A stretch of DNA of 6,702 nucleotides from Kordiimonadaceae bacterium (GTDB taxonomy: Bacteria > Pseudomonadota > Alphaproteobacteria > Sphingomonadales > Kordiimonadaceae). The translations under genes and the position numbers were made by a program. The DNA is taken from the NCBI GenBank assembly GCA_014238195.1, contig JABABO010000372.1, positions 1 through 6,702 of the forward strand, given 5' to 3'. The notes below the pieces were generated by a model that saw only the letters and a list, made by a program, of their open reading frames with translations, searched no databases and was not told the DNA's origin. Of the stretch, positions 1 to 6,570 are shown one piece after another. Positions within the stretch are counted from its first letter, which is position 1; each line of letters starts with the position of its first letter.

Positions 1-153
1 GTCCCATAAGTCACTGATATAACTATTGTTATTCTATTGTGGTAATATTTCGTTACATCATATCAGGCACACATATATTCCATTCATAAAGATAAATGCA
101 AAACGAATGCCAAAAAATGAAGTTGATTCCTATAAATATACATTGATCAGCTC

Positions 154-182
154 TTTAAATTTCCTCTAAGAAGTTATATATA
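154..182 (+). promoter_or_regulatory. Candidate sigma70-type promoter for the padR-RND operon
   Basis: TTTAAA at 154-159 (four of six matches to TTGACA) and TATATA at 177-182 (four of six to TATAAT) are separated by 17 bases. Transcription would begin at about 188-191, immediately before the dyad at 192-209, which is a normal place for a repressor site. The region is so AT-rich that other -10-like hexamers fit nearly as well, so this is only a plausible placement. Confidence 0.3.
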
Positions 183-191
183 TCGAACTGA

Positions 192-209
192 TAGGTCCAT
201 TTAGACCTA
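192..209. promoter_or_regulatory. 18-bp dyad TAGGTC-N6-GACCTA, candidate PadR operator
   Basis: The arms TAGGTC (192-197) and GACCTA (204-209) are exact reverse complements around a six-base spacer. The dyad sits about 58 bases before the preferred padR start and just downstream of the -10 candidate, where a dimeric repressor would block transcription. PadR proteins are dimeric winged-helix regulators that often control their own operon from inverted repeats in the promoter. The best-known PadR sites are ATGT/ACAT-type, which this is not, so assignment to this regulator rests on position and symmetry alone. Confidence 0.4.
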
Positions 210-266
210 AAGAACGATTTATTCAGTCACAGTATGTTGCGCGACATATTATTTAAGGTATTCCGC

Positions 267-776
267 ATGGATATACGAACACTATGCTTGGGCATTCTCA
301 GTTTAGGGAATGCAACAGGCTACGAGATTAAGAAGCTTGTGGGTGAAGGAAGCTTTAGTTTCTTTTCTGAGGCAAGCTATGGGTCCATATACCCTGCCCT
401 TACAAAACTGACTGAGGAAGGCTTGATTGAATGCAAAGAAAAAGTGCAATCAAAACGCCCTGATAAAAAAATCTATAGCCTGAGTGATGCAGGCCGTAAA
501 GTATTAGAGCATTCGTTACAAAGTGCGCCAAAACCAGATAAAAATAAATCCGAATTTTTAGCGGCTCTTTTGTTTGCAGAAGCAGTAGCTCCTGACCGTA
601 TCCCTGATTTAATAGACGAGCGAATCGCTCATCATGATCATCAAATTAAACAGTTGTCAGACATGCGTAATCAAGAGGATGGCAAAGCATCCTTGTTTGT
701 ACTTGAATATGGCTTAGCTGTGCAAAAAGCTGCGCGGGACTATTTAAGCAATGGCAAAAACCGATTTAACGGCTAA
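267..776 (+). CDS. PadR-family transcriptional regulator
   Basis: This is probably a cytoplasmic DNA-binding repressor controlling the efflux genes that follow it. The preferred product is 169 residues. Residues 1-85 form the PadR winged helix-turn-helix: a helix with GYEI at 18-21, the recognition region ASYGSIYPALTKLTEEGLIE at about 36-55, and a wing ending in KKIYSLSDAGRKVL at 67-80, all family hallmarks. Residues about 94-165 are mostly helical and match the position of the C-terminal dimerisation domain of the longer, virulence-activator-like PadR members (SEFLAALLFAEA, then a polar helix with HHDHQIKQL). An in-frame ATG at 234 would add 11 residues but lacks a ribosome binding site; the ATG at 267 has AAGG eight bases upstream and opens directly on the conserved LCLGILSLG segment. 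The adaptor gene follows after 52 bases on the same strand, consistent with co-transcription and autoregulation. The effector cannot be read from the sequence; PadR members respond to phenolic acids, drugs and other small molecules. Confidence 0.93.
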   Translation: MDIRTLCLGILSLGNATGYEIKKLVGEGSFSFFSEASYGSIYPALTKLTEEGLIECKEKVQSKRPDKKIYSLSDAGRKVLEHSLQSAPKPDKNKSEFLAALLFAEAVAPDRIPDLIDERIAHHDHQIKQLSDMRNQEDGKASLFVLEYGLAVQKAARDYLSNGKNRFNG

Positions 777-790
777 ATATCAGTAACTCT

Positions 791-808
791 GAAATATCAT
801 TATATTTC
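791..808. promoter_or_regulatory. Intercistronic 18-bp dyad GAAATAT-N4-ATATTTC
   Basis: The arms at 791-797 and 802-808 are perfect seven-base reverse complements around CATT. The dyad lies 14 bases after the padR stop and 9 bases before the Shine-Dalgarno sequence of the adaptor gene. It could be a second regulator site, a weak AU-rich RNA hairpin that tunes expression of the pump relative to the regulator, or chance in AT-rich DNA. Only TTATTA follows, so it is not a strong terminator. Confidence 0.35.
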
Positions 809-828
809 TTATTATCCGGAGCAACCCT

Positions 829-1890
829 ATGAAACCCACCACGACAGCTTTGATCATTACAGGCGTCTTAAGCGCATACTTGGTGGGTGGTATTTTGTTA
901 AATAGCGGCAAATCGCCAAATGGTGATGGCAAGCAAGCGAAGAAGGCATTTGCTGTTGAATACCGCAAGCAAAATGCTGAAGAATTTATCCGCACTGTAA
1001 CCTTGCGTGGCAATACGGAAGCTTTGCGGCATGTCATGCTAAAAGCCGAACTGGATGGACGGGTAATTGAAACCCCGATTGAGAAAGGCAATCACGTTAA
1101 AGCTGGGGATTTAATCTGCCGCCTAGAAACGCGGGAGCGTGAAGCACGTGTGCAAGAAGCAAAGGCGATTTTAGCACAGCGCGGCCTGGAACGTGACGCA
1201 GCAAAAGCCCTGATCAAATCAGGCCATCGCTCTGAAACTCAATACGCGGCTGCGCTGGCGAATTATGATGCGGCAGTGTCCAATGTTGAACGCACTAAGT
1301 TGGAATTAGAGCATACCTATATCAAAGCGCCGTTCGATGGCTTGATTGATGAACGGGCTGCCGAGGTTGGTAGTTTCCTTCAGAAAGGTGGGTTGTGCGC
1401 TACGTTAATGAGCGAAAATCCGTTTTTGGTCGTTGCCGAAATATCAGAAGCCTATGTCGGAAAATTGAACGTAGGTATGCTTGCAAACGTTCGTACCACA
1501 GATGGCCGTACTTTTAATGGTAAGATACGCTACATTGCTGGCACTGCTAACAGTAACACCCGCGCTTTTCGGATTGAAATTGAAGTCCCTAACCCCAAAC
1601 TTGAACTACGTGATGGACTTACAGCGACCATTGATCTTGAAATTGAAACCATTCAAGCGCAATTCTTACCCCCCTCTGTTCTTGTTTTGAACGCTAATGG
1701 TGTGCTAGGGGTGCGCGCTGTTGATCAAAATGGTAATGCTCGTTTTTACCCCGTGCAAATTTTAGATGACGACTTACAAGGCATTTGGGTAAATGGATTA
1801 CCAAATAGTTTTGATTTAATCACTGTTGGGCAGAATTTTGTGGTTGAAGGTGAATCTATACGTAAATTTGCGCAGGCTGGAGCAAACTAA
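829..1890 (+). CDS. RND efflux periplasmic adaptor (membrane fusion protein, HlyD/AcrA-like)
   Basis: This adaptor links an inner-membrane RND pump to an outer-membrane channel across the periplasm. The 353-residue product begins with a membrane anchor or signal segment (about residues 7-25). There is no lipobox cysteine (the only Cys are residues 97 and 190), so it is probably not a lipoprotein. The domain order is typical: first lipoyl half at about 65-100 (LKAELDGRVIETPIEKGNHV, KAGDLICRLE), an alpha-helical hairpin rich in Ala, Glu and Arg at about 103-160, second lipoyl half at 164-190 (YIKAPFDGLIDERAAEVGSF), beta-barrel at about 199-270, and membrane-proximal domain at about 280-345. The rather short hairpin is like that of many adaptors of this length. 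The start is supported by CCGGAG ending seven bases before the ATG. The stop TAA shares its last base with the permease ATG, so the two are translationally coupled and surely partners. The substrate cannot be inferred. Confidence 0.93.
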   Translation: MKPTTTALIITGVLSAYLVGGILLNSGKSPNGDGKQAKKAFAVEYRKQNAEEFIRTVTLRGNTEALRHVMLKAELDGRVIETPIEKGNHVKAGDLICRLETREREARVQEAKAILAQRGLERDAAKALIKSGHRSETQYAAALANYDAAVSNVERTKLELEHTYIKAPFDGLIDERAAEVGSFLQKGGLCATLMSENPFLVVAEISEAYVGKLNVGMLANVRTTDGRTFNGKIRYIAGTANSNTRAFRIEIEVPNPKLELRDGLTATIDLEIETIQAQFLPPSVLVLNANGVLGVRAVDQNGNARFYPVQILDDDLQGIWVNGLPNSFDLITVGQNFVVEGESIRKFAQAGAN

Positions 1891-4800
1891 TGGGAAAGTT
1901 GATTGAATTTTGTGTCACCTCCAAACGCTTAATTTTAACGATCCTAACCTTGCTGCTTATCACAGGTGCGTCAGCGTATGTGAATATTAAAAAGGAAGAG
2001 AACCCAGACGTTACTTTTCCGTTCTTTGTCGTATCAATGACCCATGATGGTATCTCGCCCGAGGACGCTGAACGCCTTTTGATCAAACCAATGGAAGTGC
2101 ATCTGCGTAATATCGAGGGCGTAAAGGAAATTACAGGTGTGGGCCGCGAAGGCGGTGCTTATGTGTTAACTGAATTTTATCCTGATGTTTCACAGGATAA
2201 AGCCCGTACATTGGTCCGTGAAGCCATGGATATGGGAAAATCTCGCCTACCTGAAGATACATTGGAACCTGTTCTTCGTGAAGAAGGAACCTCAGATAAT
2301 CCTGTTGTCACCATTATCCTTTATTCAAACTTGCCTGAACGCACGATGGCAGCCATCGTGCGCCGCGCCCGTGAAGAACTTGAAAGTGTTGCCAATGTCT
2401 TGGAAGCCAAAACAAACGGCGAGCGCCGACAAATGTTGGAAGTCCTGATCGATCCAGCGAAATTAAACGCCTATGATATTAGTCCCCTACAGCTTTATAA
2501 TGTTGTCAATGCCAACAATAGGCTGGTTGCAGCTGGTGCACTAGACACCCAAGCGGGACGCTTTTCTGTTCGTGTTGATGGCCTAGTCGAAGAAGCTGAT
2601 GATGTCTTAAGCTTACCCATAAAATCCAGTGCTGATGGTGTTGTCACCCTGCAAGACCTGACAACCGTTCGCCGCACATTCAAGGATGCATCTAATCTTG
2701 CACGCTATAATGGGTATCCAGCTTATACGATTGACGTGATTAAGCGCGGTGAAGCGAATGCTGTTGAGACCGCCAATGAAGCCAAAGCCGTTATCAAAGC
2801 CATGCAAGTCAATTGGCCCGATGGCATTCAAGTGGATTATCTATTTGATCAATCAATCAGTGTTGCGGATTTCCTTGATACTCTGCGTAATAATGTTGTC
2901 TCGGCGATCATACTGGTAGCGATTATTGTTGTTGCAGCTCTTGGAACGCGCTCAGCCATATTGGTTGGTATATCCATTCCAGGCTCGTTCCTATTTGGTA
3001 TTATGTGCCTGCATTATATGGGCAACAGTATCAATAATGTGGTGCTGTTTGGACTGATCTTATCGGTTGGCTTACTGGTTGATGGCGCGATCGTTGTCAC
3101 AGAATATGCCGACCGCAAAATGGTCGAAGGATTTAATAAACAAGATGCCTACATTATGGCAGCCAAACGCATGGCATTGCCGATACTGTCGAGTACCTTG
3201 ACAACCGTAGCGGCCTTCCTGCCGATGATTTTCTGGCCTGGCATTATGGGTGATTTCATGAGCTATATCCCTGTAACAGTGATATATACGCTTATGGGGT
3301 CATTCCTGATGGCGATGATCTTCCTGCCAACACTTGGTGCTGTAATTGGTCGTCCAGGACAAGCCGATACGGGAACAATGCAGCACCTAGCCCAAGATGC
3401 AGCCTTTGATATTAAACATTTTAAGGGCAGTACCCGTTTTTACGCGGAACTTTTATCAAGCATAACTAAAGTCCCTGGCCGCGTTCTTATGGGCACCGCG
3501 ATTATTATGGGCCTTATTTTTGTTGCGCACTCAAAGGCTGATTTGGGCAGCCGGGTTTTTTCAGACAGTGATCCTGAGCTTATTCGGGTTATCGTGCATG
3601 CACGGGGCAATAAATCAATCGGTGAGCTGGATGCCCTTGTCCGCAAAGTCGAAAACCGTGTCAAAGGAACCGAAGGTGTGCGCAGTATGTGGAGCACAAC
3701 ATCAGTGACCAACGGCAGCCACAGATCATCGGAAGACGTAGTTGGGTACGTGAACCTGCTTATGGAAGACTGGTATAACCGGCGACCCTTTGATGTCGTT
3801 AAGGCTGACCTTCGAGAGCGCATTCAAGATGTACCGGGGGTCTTTACGGAATTGGCGGAAAGCACTTTTGGCCCTATTCAAGGCAAGGACATACAGATTC
3901 GCATCAGCAGTGAAAATCCCCAATCACTCATGCCTGTTGTCGGTGCAATTGCCGACAAATTAGCCAGCCTGGACGGCGTAATAGAAGCCGAAGATACCCG
4001 CAGTGTTCCAGGTATTGATTGGGCCTTTGACGTTGACCGAATGGAAGCAGGACGATATGGCACCGATGTTACAACAGTCGGTAGCTTCATTCAGTTAATG
4101 ACCAATGGCATGTTAGCTGGCCGTTATCGCCCTGTTGATGGTATCGACGAAGAAGATATTCGCATTCGTATGCCTTTTACCGCCCGCGGCATTCAGGCGT
4201 TTGATGAATTATATATTTTAACACCAAAAGGAGCTGTACCGCTCACAAACCTCGTTGAGCGCTCTCCCACTAAAAAAATTGGTAAAATCACCCGAACCAA
4301 TAGTGAAAGATCGGTCAACGTTTACGCAAATGTGATGGACGGCTATCAAACCACTCGCATCGTCAAAGGACTACGCACTTGGATCGGGGACCAAAACTTT
4401 AACCCTGCCGTGAATATTCACTTTGCAGGCGGTGATGAAGTTCAAAACGAAGCAACAGAATTTCTTGTTGGGGCCATGCTGTTTTCGCTGGCGCTTATGG
4501 GGTTAATCTTATTGGCGCAGTTCAATAGCTATTATCAAACAATGCTAATCTTAGGATCGGTTATTTTAGGGGCAATTGGCGTGCTGTTCGGTTTGTTGGT
4601 CACAGGGCGGGAATTTTCAGTCGTGATGACAGGGATAGGCATTGTTGCACTGGCTGGCATTGTTGTTAATAATAATATCGTACTGATTGATACATTCAAC
4701 AGGTTTGTCCGCGAGGGGGTCAGCCCTATTGAAGCGATTATCCATACGGGTGCACAGCGCCTGCGCCCAGTTATGCTAACAACAGGCACCACGATTATTG

Positions 4801-5036
4801 GCTTATTACCCATGGCACTGCAATTCAATATTGATATTTTCACAGCGTCCGTAGAATTTGGCAGTCCCACATCCAAAATGTGGGTTGATCTCGCTGTCGC
4901 TGTTGTTTGGGGCTTGGGTGTTTCTACCATCCTAACTTTACTAATTACCCCAGCAGCCCTCGCACTGCGTGAAAACTGGAAAGCCAAACGCCTAGAACGA
5001 AGACAGTTGAAGTATCCAGCTCCTGCAGGCGAGTGA
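1890..5036 (+). CDS. RND-family efflux pump permease (AcrB/MexB-type inner-membrane transporter)
   Basis: This is a proton-driven inner-membrane transporter that works as a trimer and exports substrates through its adaptor and an outer-membrane channel. Its 1048 residues are full length. Twelve membrane segments fall at about 13-31, 336-351, 355-376, 384-404, 430-449, 458-486, 530-548, 855-877, 884-905, 911-934, 959-978 and 1000-1022, with two large periplasmic porter loops (about 32-335 and 549-854). The TM4 motif reads LSVGLLVDGAIVVTEYADRK (391-410). It keeps Asp398 (AcrB D407) and Glu405 but has Gly399 where AcrB has D408. TM10 reads GIVVNNNIVLID (923-934), with Asn927 where AcrB has K940. 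The second Asp of heavy-metal pumps (CzcA D402) is Ser392 here, which argues against a metal exporter. CTGGAG seven bases before the ATG, inside the end of the adaptor gene, serves as ribosome binding site. No TolC-type gene follows, so the outer-membrane partner must be encoded elsewhere. The substrate is unknown. Confidence 0.95.
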   Translation: MGKLIEFCVTSKRLILTILTLLLITGASAYVNIKKEENPDVTFPFFVVSMTHDGISPEDAERLLIKPMEVHLRNIEGVKEITGVGREGGAYVLTEFYPDVSQDKARTLVREAMDMGKSRLPEDTLEPVLREEGTSDNPVVTIILYSNLPERTMAAIVRRAREELESVANVLEAKTNGERRQMLEVLIDPAKLNAYDISPLQLYNVVNANNRLVAAGALDTQAGRFSVRVDGLVEEADDVLSLPIKSSADGVVTLQDLTTVRRTFKDASNLARYNGYPAYTIDVIKRGEANAVETANEAKAVIKAMQVNWPDGIQVDYLFDQSISVADFLDTLRNNVVSAIILVAIIVVAALGTRSAILVGISIPGSFLFGIMCLHYMGNSINNVVLFGLILSVGLLVDGAIVVTEYADRKMVEGFNKQDAYIMAAKRMALPILSSTLTTVAAFLPMIFWPGIMGDFMSYIPVTVIYTLMGSFLMAMIFLPTLGAVIGRPGQADTGTMQHLAQDAAFDIKHFKGSTRFYAELLSSITKVPGRVLMGTAIIMGLIFVAHSKADLGSRVFSDSDPELIRVIVHARGNKSIGELDALVRKVENRVKGTEGVRSMWSTTSVTNGSHRSSEDVVGYVNLLMEDWYNRRPFDVVKADLRERIQDVPGVFTELAESTFGPIQGKDIQIRISSENPQSLMPVVGAIADKLASLDGVIEAEDTRSVPGIDWAFDVDRMEAGRYGTDVTTVGSFIQLMTNGMLAGRYRPVDGIDEEDIRIRMPFTARGIQAFDELYILTPKGAVPLTNLVERSPTKKIGKITRTNSERSVNVYANVMDGYQTTRIVKGLRTWIGDQNFNPAVNIHFAGGDEVQNEATEFLVGAMLFSLALMGLILLAQFNSYYQTMLILGSVILGAIGVLFGLLVTGREFSVVMTGIGIVALAGIVVNNNIVLIDTFNRFVREGVSPIEAIIHTGAQRLRPVMLTTGTTIIGLLPMALQFNIDIFTASVEFGSPTSKMWVDLAVAVVWGLGVSTILTLLITPAALALRENWKAKRLERRQLKYPAPAGE
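2340..2362. repeat. Perfect 23-bp palindrome with 11-bp arms inside the RND permease gene
   Basis: The arm CGCACGATGGC (2340-2350) is mirrored exactly by its reverse complement at 2352-2362 around a single A at 2351. It covers permease codons 151-158 (R-T-M-A-A-I-V-R) in the first periplasmic loop. Such a long perfect palindrome is rarely expected by chance in a window this size. It could bind a dimeric protein or extrude as a cruciform, or may simply reflect codon choice over a near-symmetric peptide. Confidence 0.5.
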
Positions 5037-5066
5037 GTTGTTCGCAAGCACAAAACAATATTTTTT
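5024..5066 (+). terminator. Weak candidate terminator at the end of the RND operon
   Basis: A stem of TGC plus GCGAG (5024-5026, 5029-5033) can pair with TTCGC plus GCA (5041-5045, 5048-5050), with a G-U pair, a two-by-two internal loop and a seven-base hairpin loop. It overlaps the permease stop codon. A run of six T begins only about ten bases after the stem (5061-5066), which is too far for a classical intrinsic terminator. The 62-bp spacer between the convergent genes holds nothing stronger. Confidence 0.22.
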
Positions 5067-5098
5067 AGTTTTTACTGTCTGTGTAAAACGCACCCAGC

Positions 5099-6535
5099 TT
5101 ACTCAGCTGCTTCTTGATAGCGATGGTACAGCGTCGCACTGCCACCAAAAAGAAATTTGTTAAGCAACAGCGCCACTGATATACAGGATACAAATGTAAT
5201 GAACATGAGGTGGATATAATGCAGAGGTGTCCAAACAAATGTAAAGGCACCATATAAAGCAACCCCAAAAATGACCGATGCAATCGCTGCGCGGGCATCA
5301 ACACCGCGAAAAAGCAAACACACAACAAACACTGATAAAATCGGCATAGACAGCAAACCATTTAACTGCTGCACAAGATTAATAATACTTTCTGCCCCGT
5401 CATAAATCGGGACGAGCATTAAAGACATAATAACAAACAGCCCAGTTACCCAGCCGCTTAAGGTTTTGGCATTTGCATCTGGGTCAATATAACGTTCATG
5501 AATATCACAGACATAAAGTGCAGCCGAAGAATTAAGGAAACTGTTATAACTCGTCAGCACTGCCGCCGCAATCGCAGCAGCAAAGGCACCAGATAACCAC
5601 ACCGGCAACAAATCACCGACAATCCGACCATAAGCCGCATCACCAATGTCACCATAAAGCTTATAGGCAACGATCCCAGGCAATACGATAATCACAGGCA
5701 CAATCAATAGACGGATACCAGCCGCGGCGAAGACCCCCTTTTGGGCTTCTTTTAGCGTCGGGGCAGCCATCGCCCGCTGCGTGATATTTTGGTTAGTTGA
5801 CCAATAAAATGTTTGAATGAGCAACATTCCTGTAAACAATGTATGCCAAGGAATAGGGCTATCGTTGCCGCCGATCATTGTCAGGCGCTCGGCTGGAATG
5901 CCTTCAAAATTAAAGTCAATCGCTTGTAGGGCCAAATACACCACAAGCAGTGCCATGCTCAGTAAAATTACCCCGCTATAGGTATCGGAAACCGCCACAG
6001 CACGCAATCCGCCGAATATCGCATAGGCCGCGCCGACAACCGCAAACATCGCAGACAGATAAATAATGGGTACATCAATACCAAACATCGATTGCATAAA
6101 CAACGAGCCAGAATACAGTAATATCGGTAAATAGATAAATGTGTTCCCCAACAGAAACAGAACTGAGATAACCGCACGAATATGTTTGTTATTATAGCGT
6201 TTTTCAAGCAGCTCAGTAGTCGTTGTACAGTTGTTGTTATAGTAAACAGGCAGAAAAACCTTAGCCAGTATAATTAGGCCAATAACCGCTGCAAATTCCC
6301 ACCACGCCAGCAAAGCCATCTGATTACCATTCATGCCAACCAACTGATCAGTGCTGAGATTTGTCAGTGTTATTGATCCCGCAACAAACATCCAAGACAG
6401 GCCACCCCCTGCAAGGAAATATTCTTTGTTGCTATCGCTTGAGCTACGCGCACCGCGACACTGTAAATATGTCGCAAATGCTATTAAGGCTGTCACGCCA
6501 AAAAAAACAGCGAACTGTAAGGTCTGTAAAGGCAT
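5099..6535 (-). CDS. Sodium:solute symporter, SGLT-like (SSS/SLC5 family), probable sugar transporter
   Basis: This inner-membrane symporter uses the Na+ gradient to import a solute, most likely a sugar. The 478-residue product has about 13 hydrophobic segments, from about residues 5-25 to 442-464, as in PutP-size members and one fewer than vSGLT. Comparison with remembered vSGLT residues supports the sugar-transporter branch: Asn59 (N64), Gln64 (Q69), Glu80 (E88), gate Tyr244 (Y263) in FYWSTNQ, and Gln389 (Q428) match, while Ala83 (S91), Gln241 (N260) and Arg275 (K294) differ. The Na2 site appears intact: Ala325, Thr328 and Ser329 in TM8 correspond to A361, S364 and S365. AGGAGA (6541-6546 on the plus-strand map) lies five bases before the ATG and fixes the start. 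It follows the probable beta-galactosidase gene by 35 bases and is probably co-transcribed with it, which suggests a galactoside, galactose or related sugar as substrate. It converges on the RND operon, so the two transcripts meet in the 62-bp spacer. Confidence 0.92.
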   Translation of the reverse strand: MPLQTLQFAVFFGVTALIAFATYLQCRGARSSSDSNKEYFLAGGGLSWMFVAGSITLTNLSTDQLVGMNGNQMALLAWWEFAAVIGLIILAKVFLPVYYNNNCTTTTELLEKRYNNKHIRAVISVLFLLGNTFIYLPILLYSGSLFMQSMFGIDVPIIYLSAMFAVVGAAYAIFGGLRAVAVSDTYSGVILLSMALLVVYLALQAIDFNFEGIPAERLTMIGGNDSPIPWHTLFTGMLLIQTFYWSTNQNITQRAMAAPTLKEAQKGVFAAAGIRLLIVPVIIVLPGIVAYKLYGDIGDAAYGRIVGDLLPVWLSGAFAAAIAAAVLTSYNSFLNSSAALYVCDIHERYIDPDANAKTLSGWVTGLFVIMSLMLVPIYDGAESIINLVQQLNGLLSMPILSVFVVCLLFRGVDARAAIASVIFGVALYGAFTFVWTPLHYIHLMFITFVSCISVALLLNKFLFGGSATLYHRYQEAAE

Positions 6536-6570
6536 GGTTGTCTCCTATTTTACGAGCCTGTGATTAGCTC

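Larger units (their letters stand above)
1..266. other. AT-rich non-coding leader upstream of the padR-RND operon
   Basis: All three plus-strand frames hit stops within the first 22 bases. On the minus strand the ATG codons at about 56-87 run into stops within ten codons, so no gene is seen entering from the left or starting here. The region is strikingly AT-rich compared with the coding part. It holds a weak promoter candidate and a dyad near the regulator start (listed separately), and a widely spaced inverted repeat with arms CTGATAT at 14-20 and ATATCAG at 60-66. A 16-codon reading frame at 96-146 has no ribosome binding site and was not called. Confidence 0.6.

Noticed and set aside
14..66. 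Inverted repeat CTGATAT / ATATCAG separated by 39 bases
   Set aside because: Seven-base AT-rich arms that far apart are expected by chance in this region, and no element structure lies between them.
96..146. Small 16-codon reading frame in the leader
   Set aside because: No ribosome binding site, no recognisable peptide character and AT-rich low-complexity context; such frames are expected by chance.
780..1091. Minus-strand open frame opposite the adaptor N-terminus
   Set aside because: Lies antisense to a clear adaptor gene and shows no recognisable domain.
3593..3604. 12-bp palindrome CGTGCATGCACG in the permease gene
   Set aside because: Six-base arms without a spacer are expected about once in a window this long.
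4866..4884. Hairpin CCCACAT-N5-ATGTGGG near the end of the permease gene
   Set aside because: Perfect seven-base arms, but inside a well-conserved coding region with no T run after it and within chance expectation when all loop sizes are allowed.
4535..5053. Long minus-strand open frame (172 codons) opposite the permease C-terminus
   Set aside because: Shadow of the strongly supported RND gene; its translation has no family resemblance and no ribosome binding site.
5070..5088. Stem TTTTAC/GTAAAA in the convergent spacer as a terminator for the symporter gene
   Set aside because: Only six pairs, mostly A-T, with no T run on either strand immediately after it.
6554..6570. GAGC/GCTC stem between the hydrolase and symporter genes as an attenuator
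   Set aside because: Only four base pairs with a nine-base loop; too weak to support.
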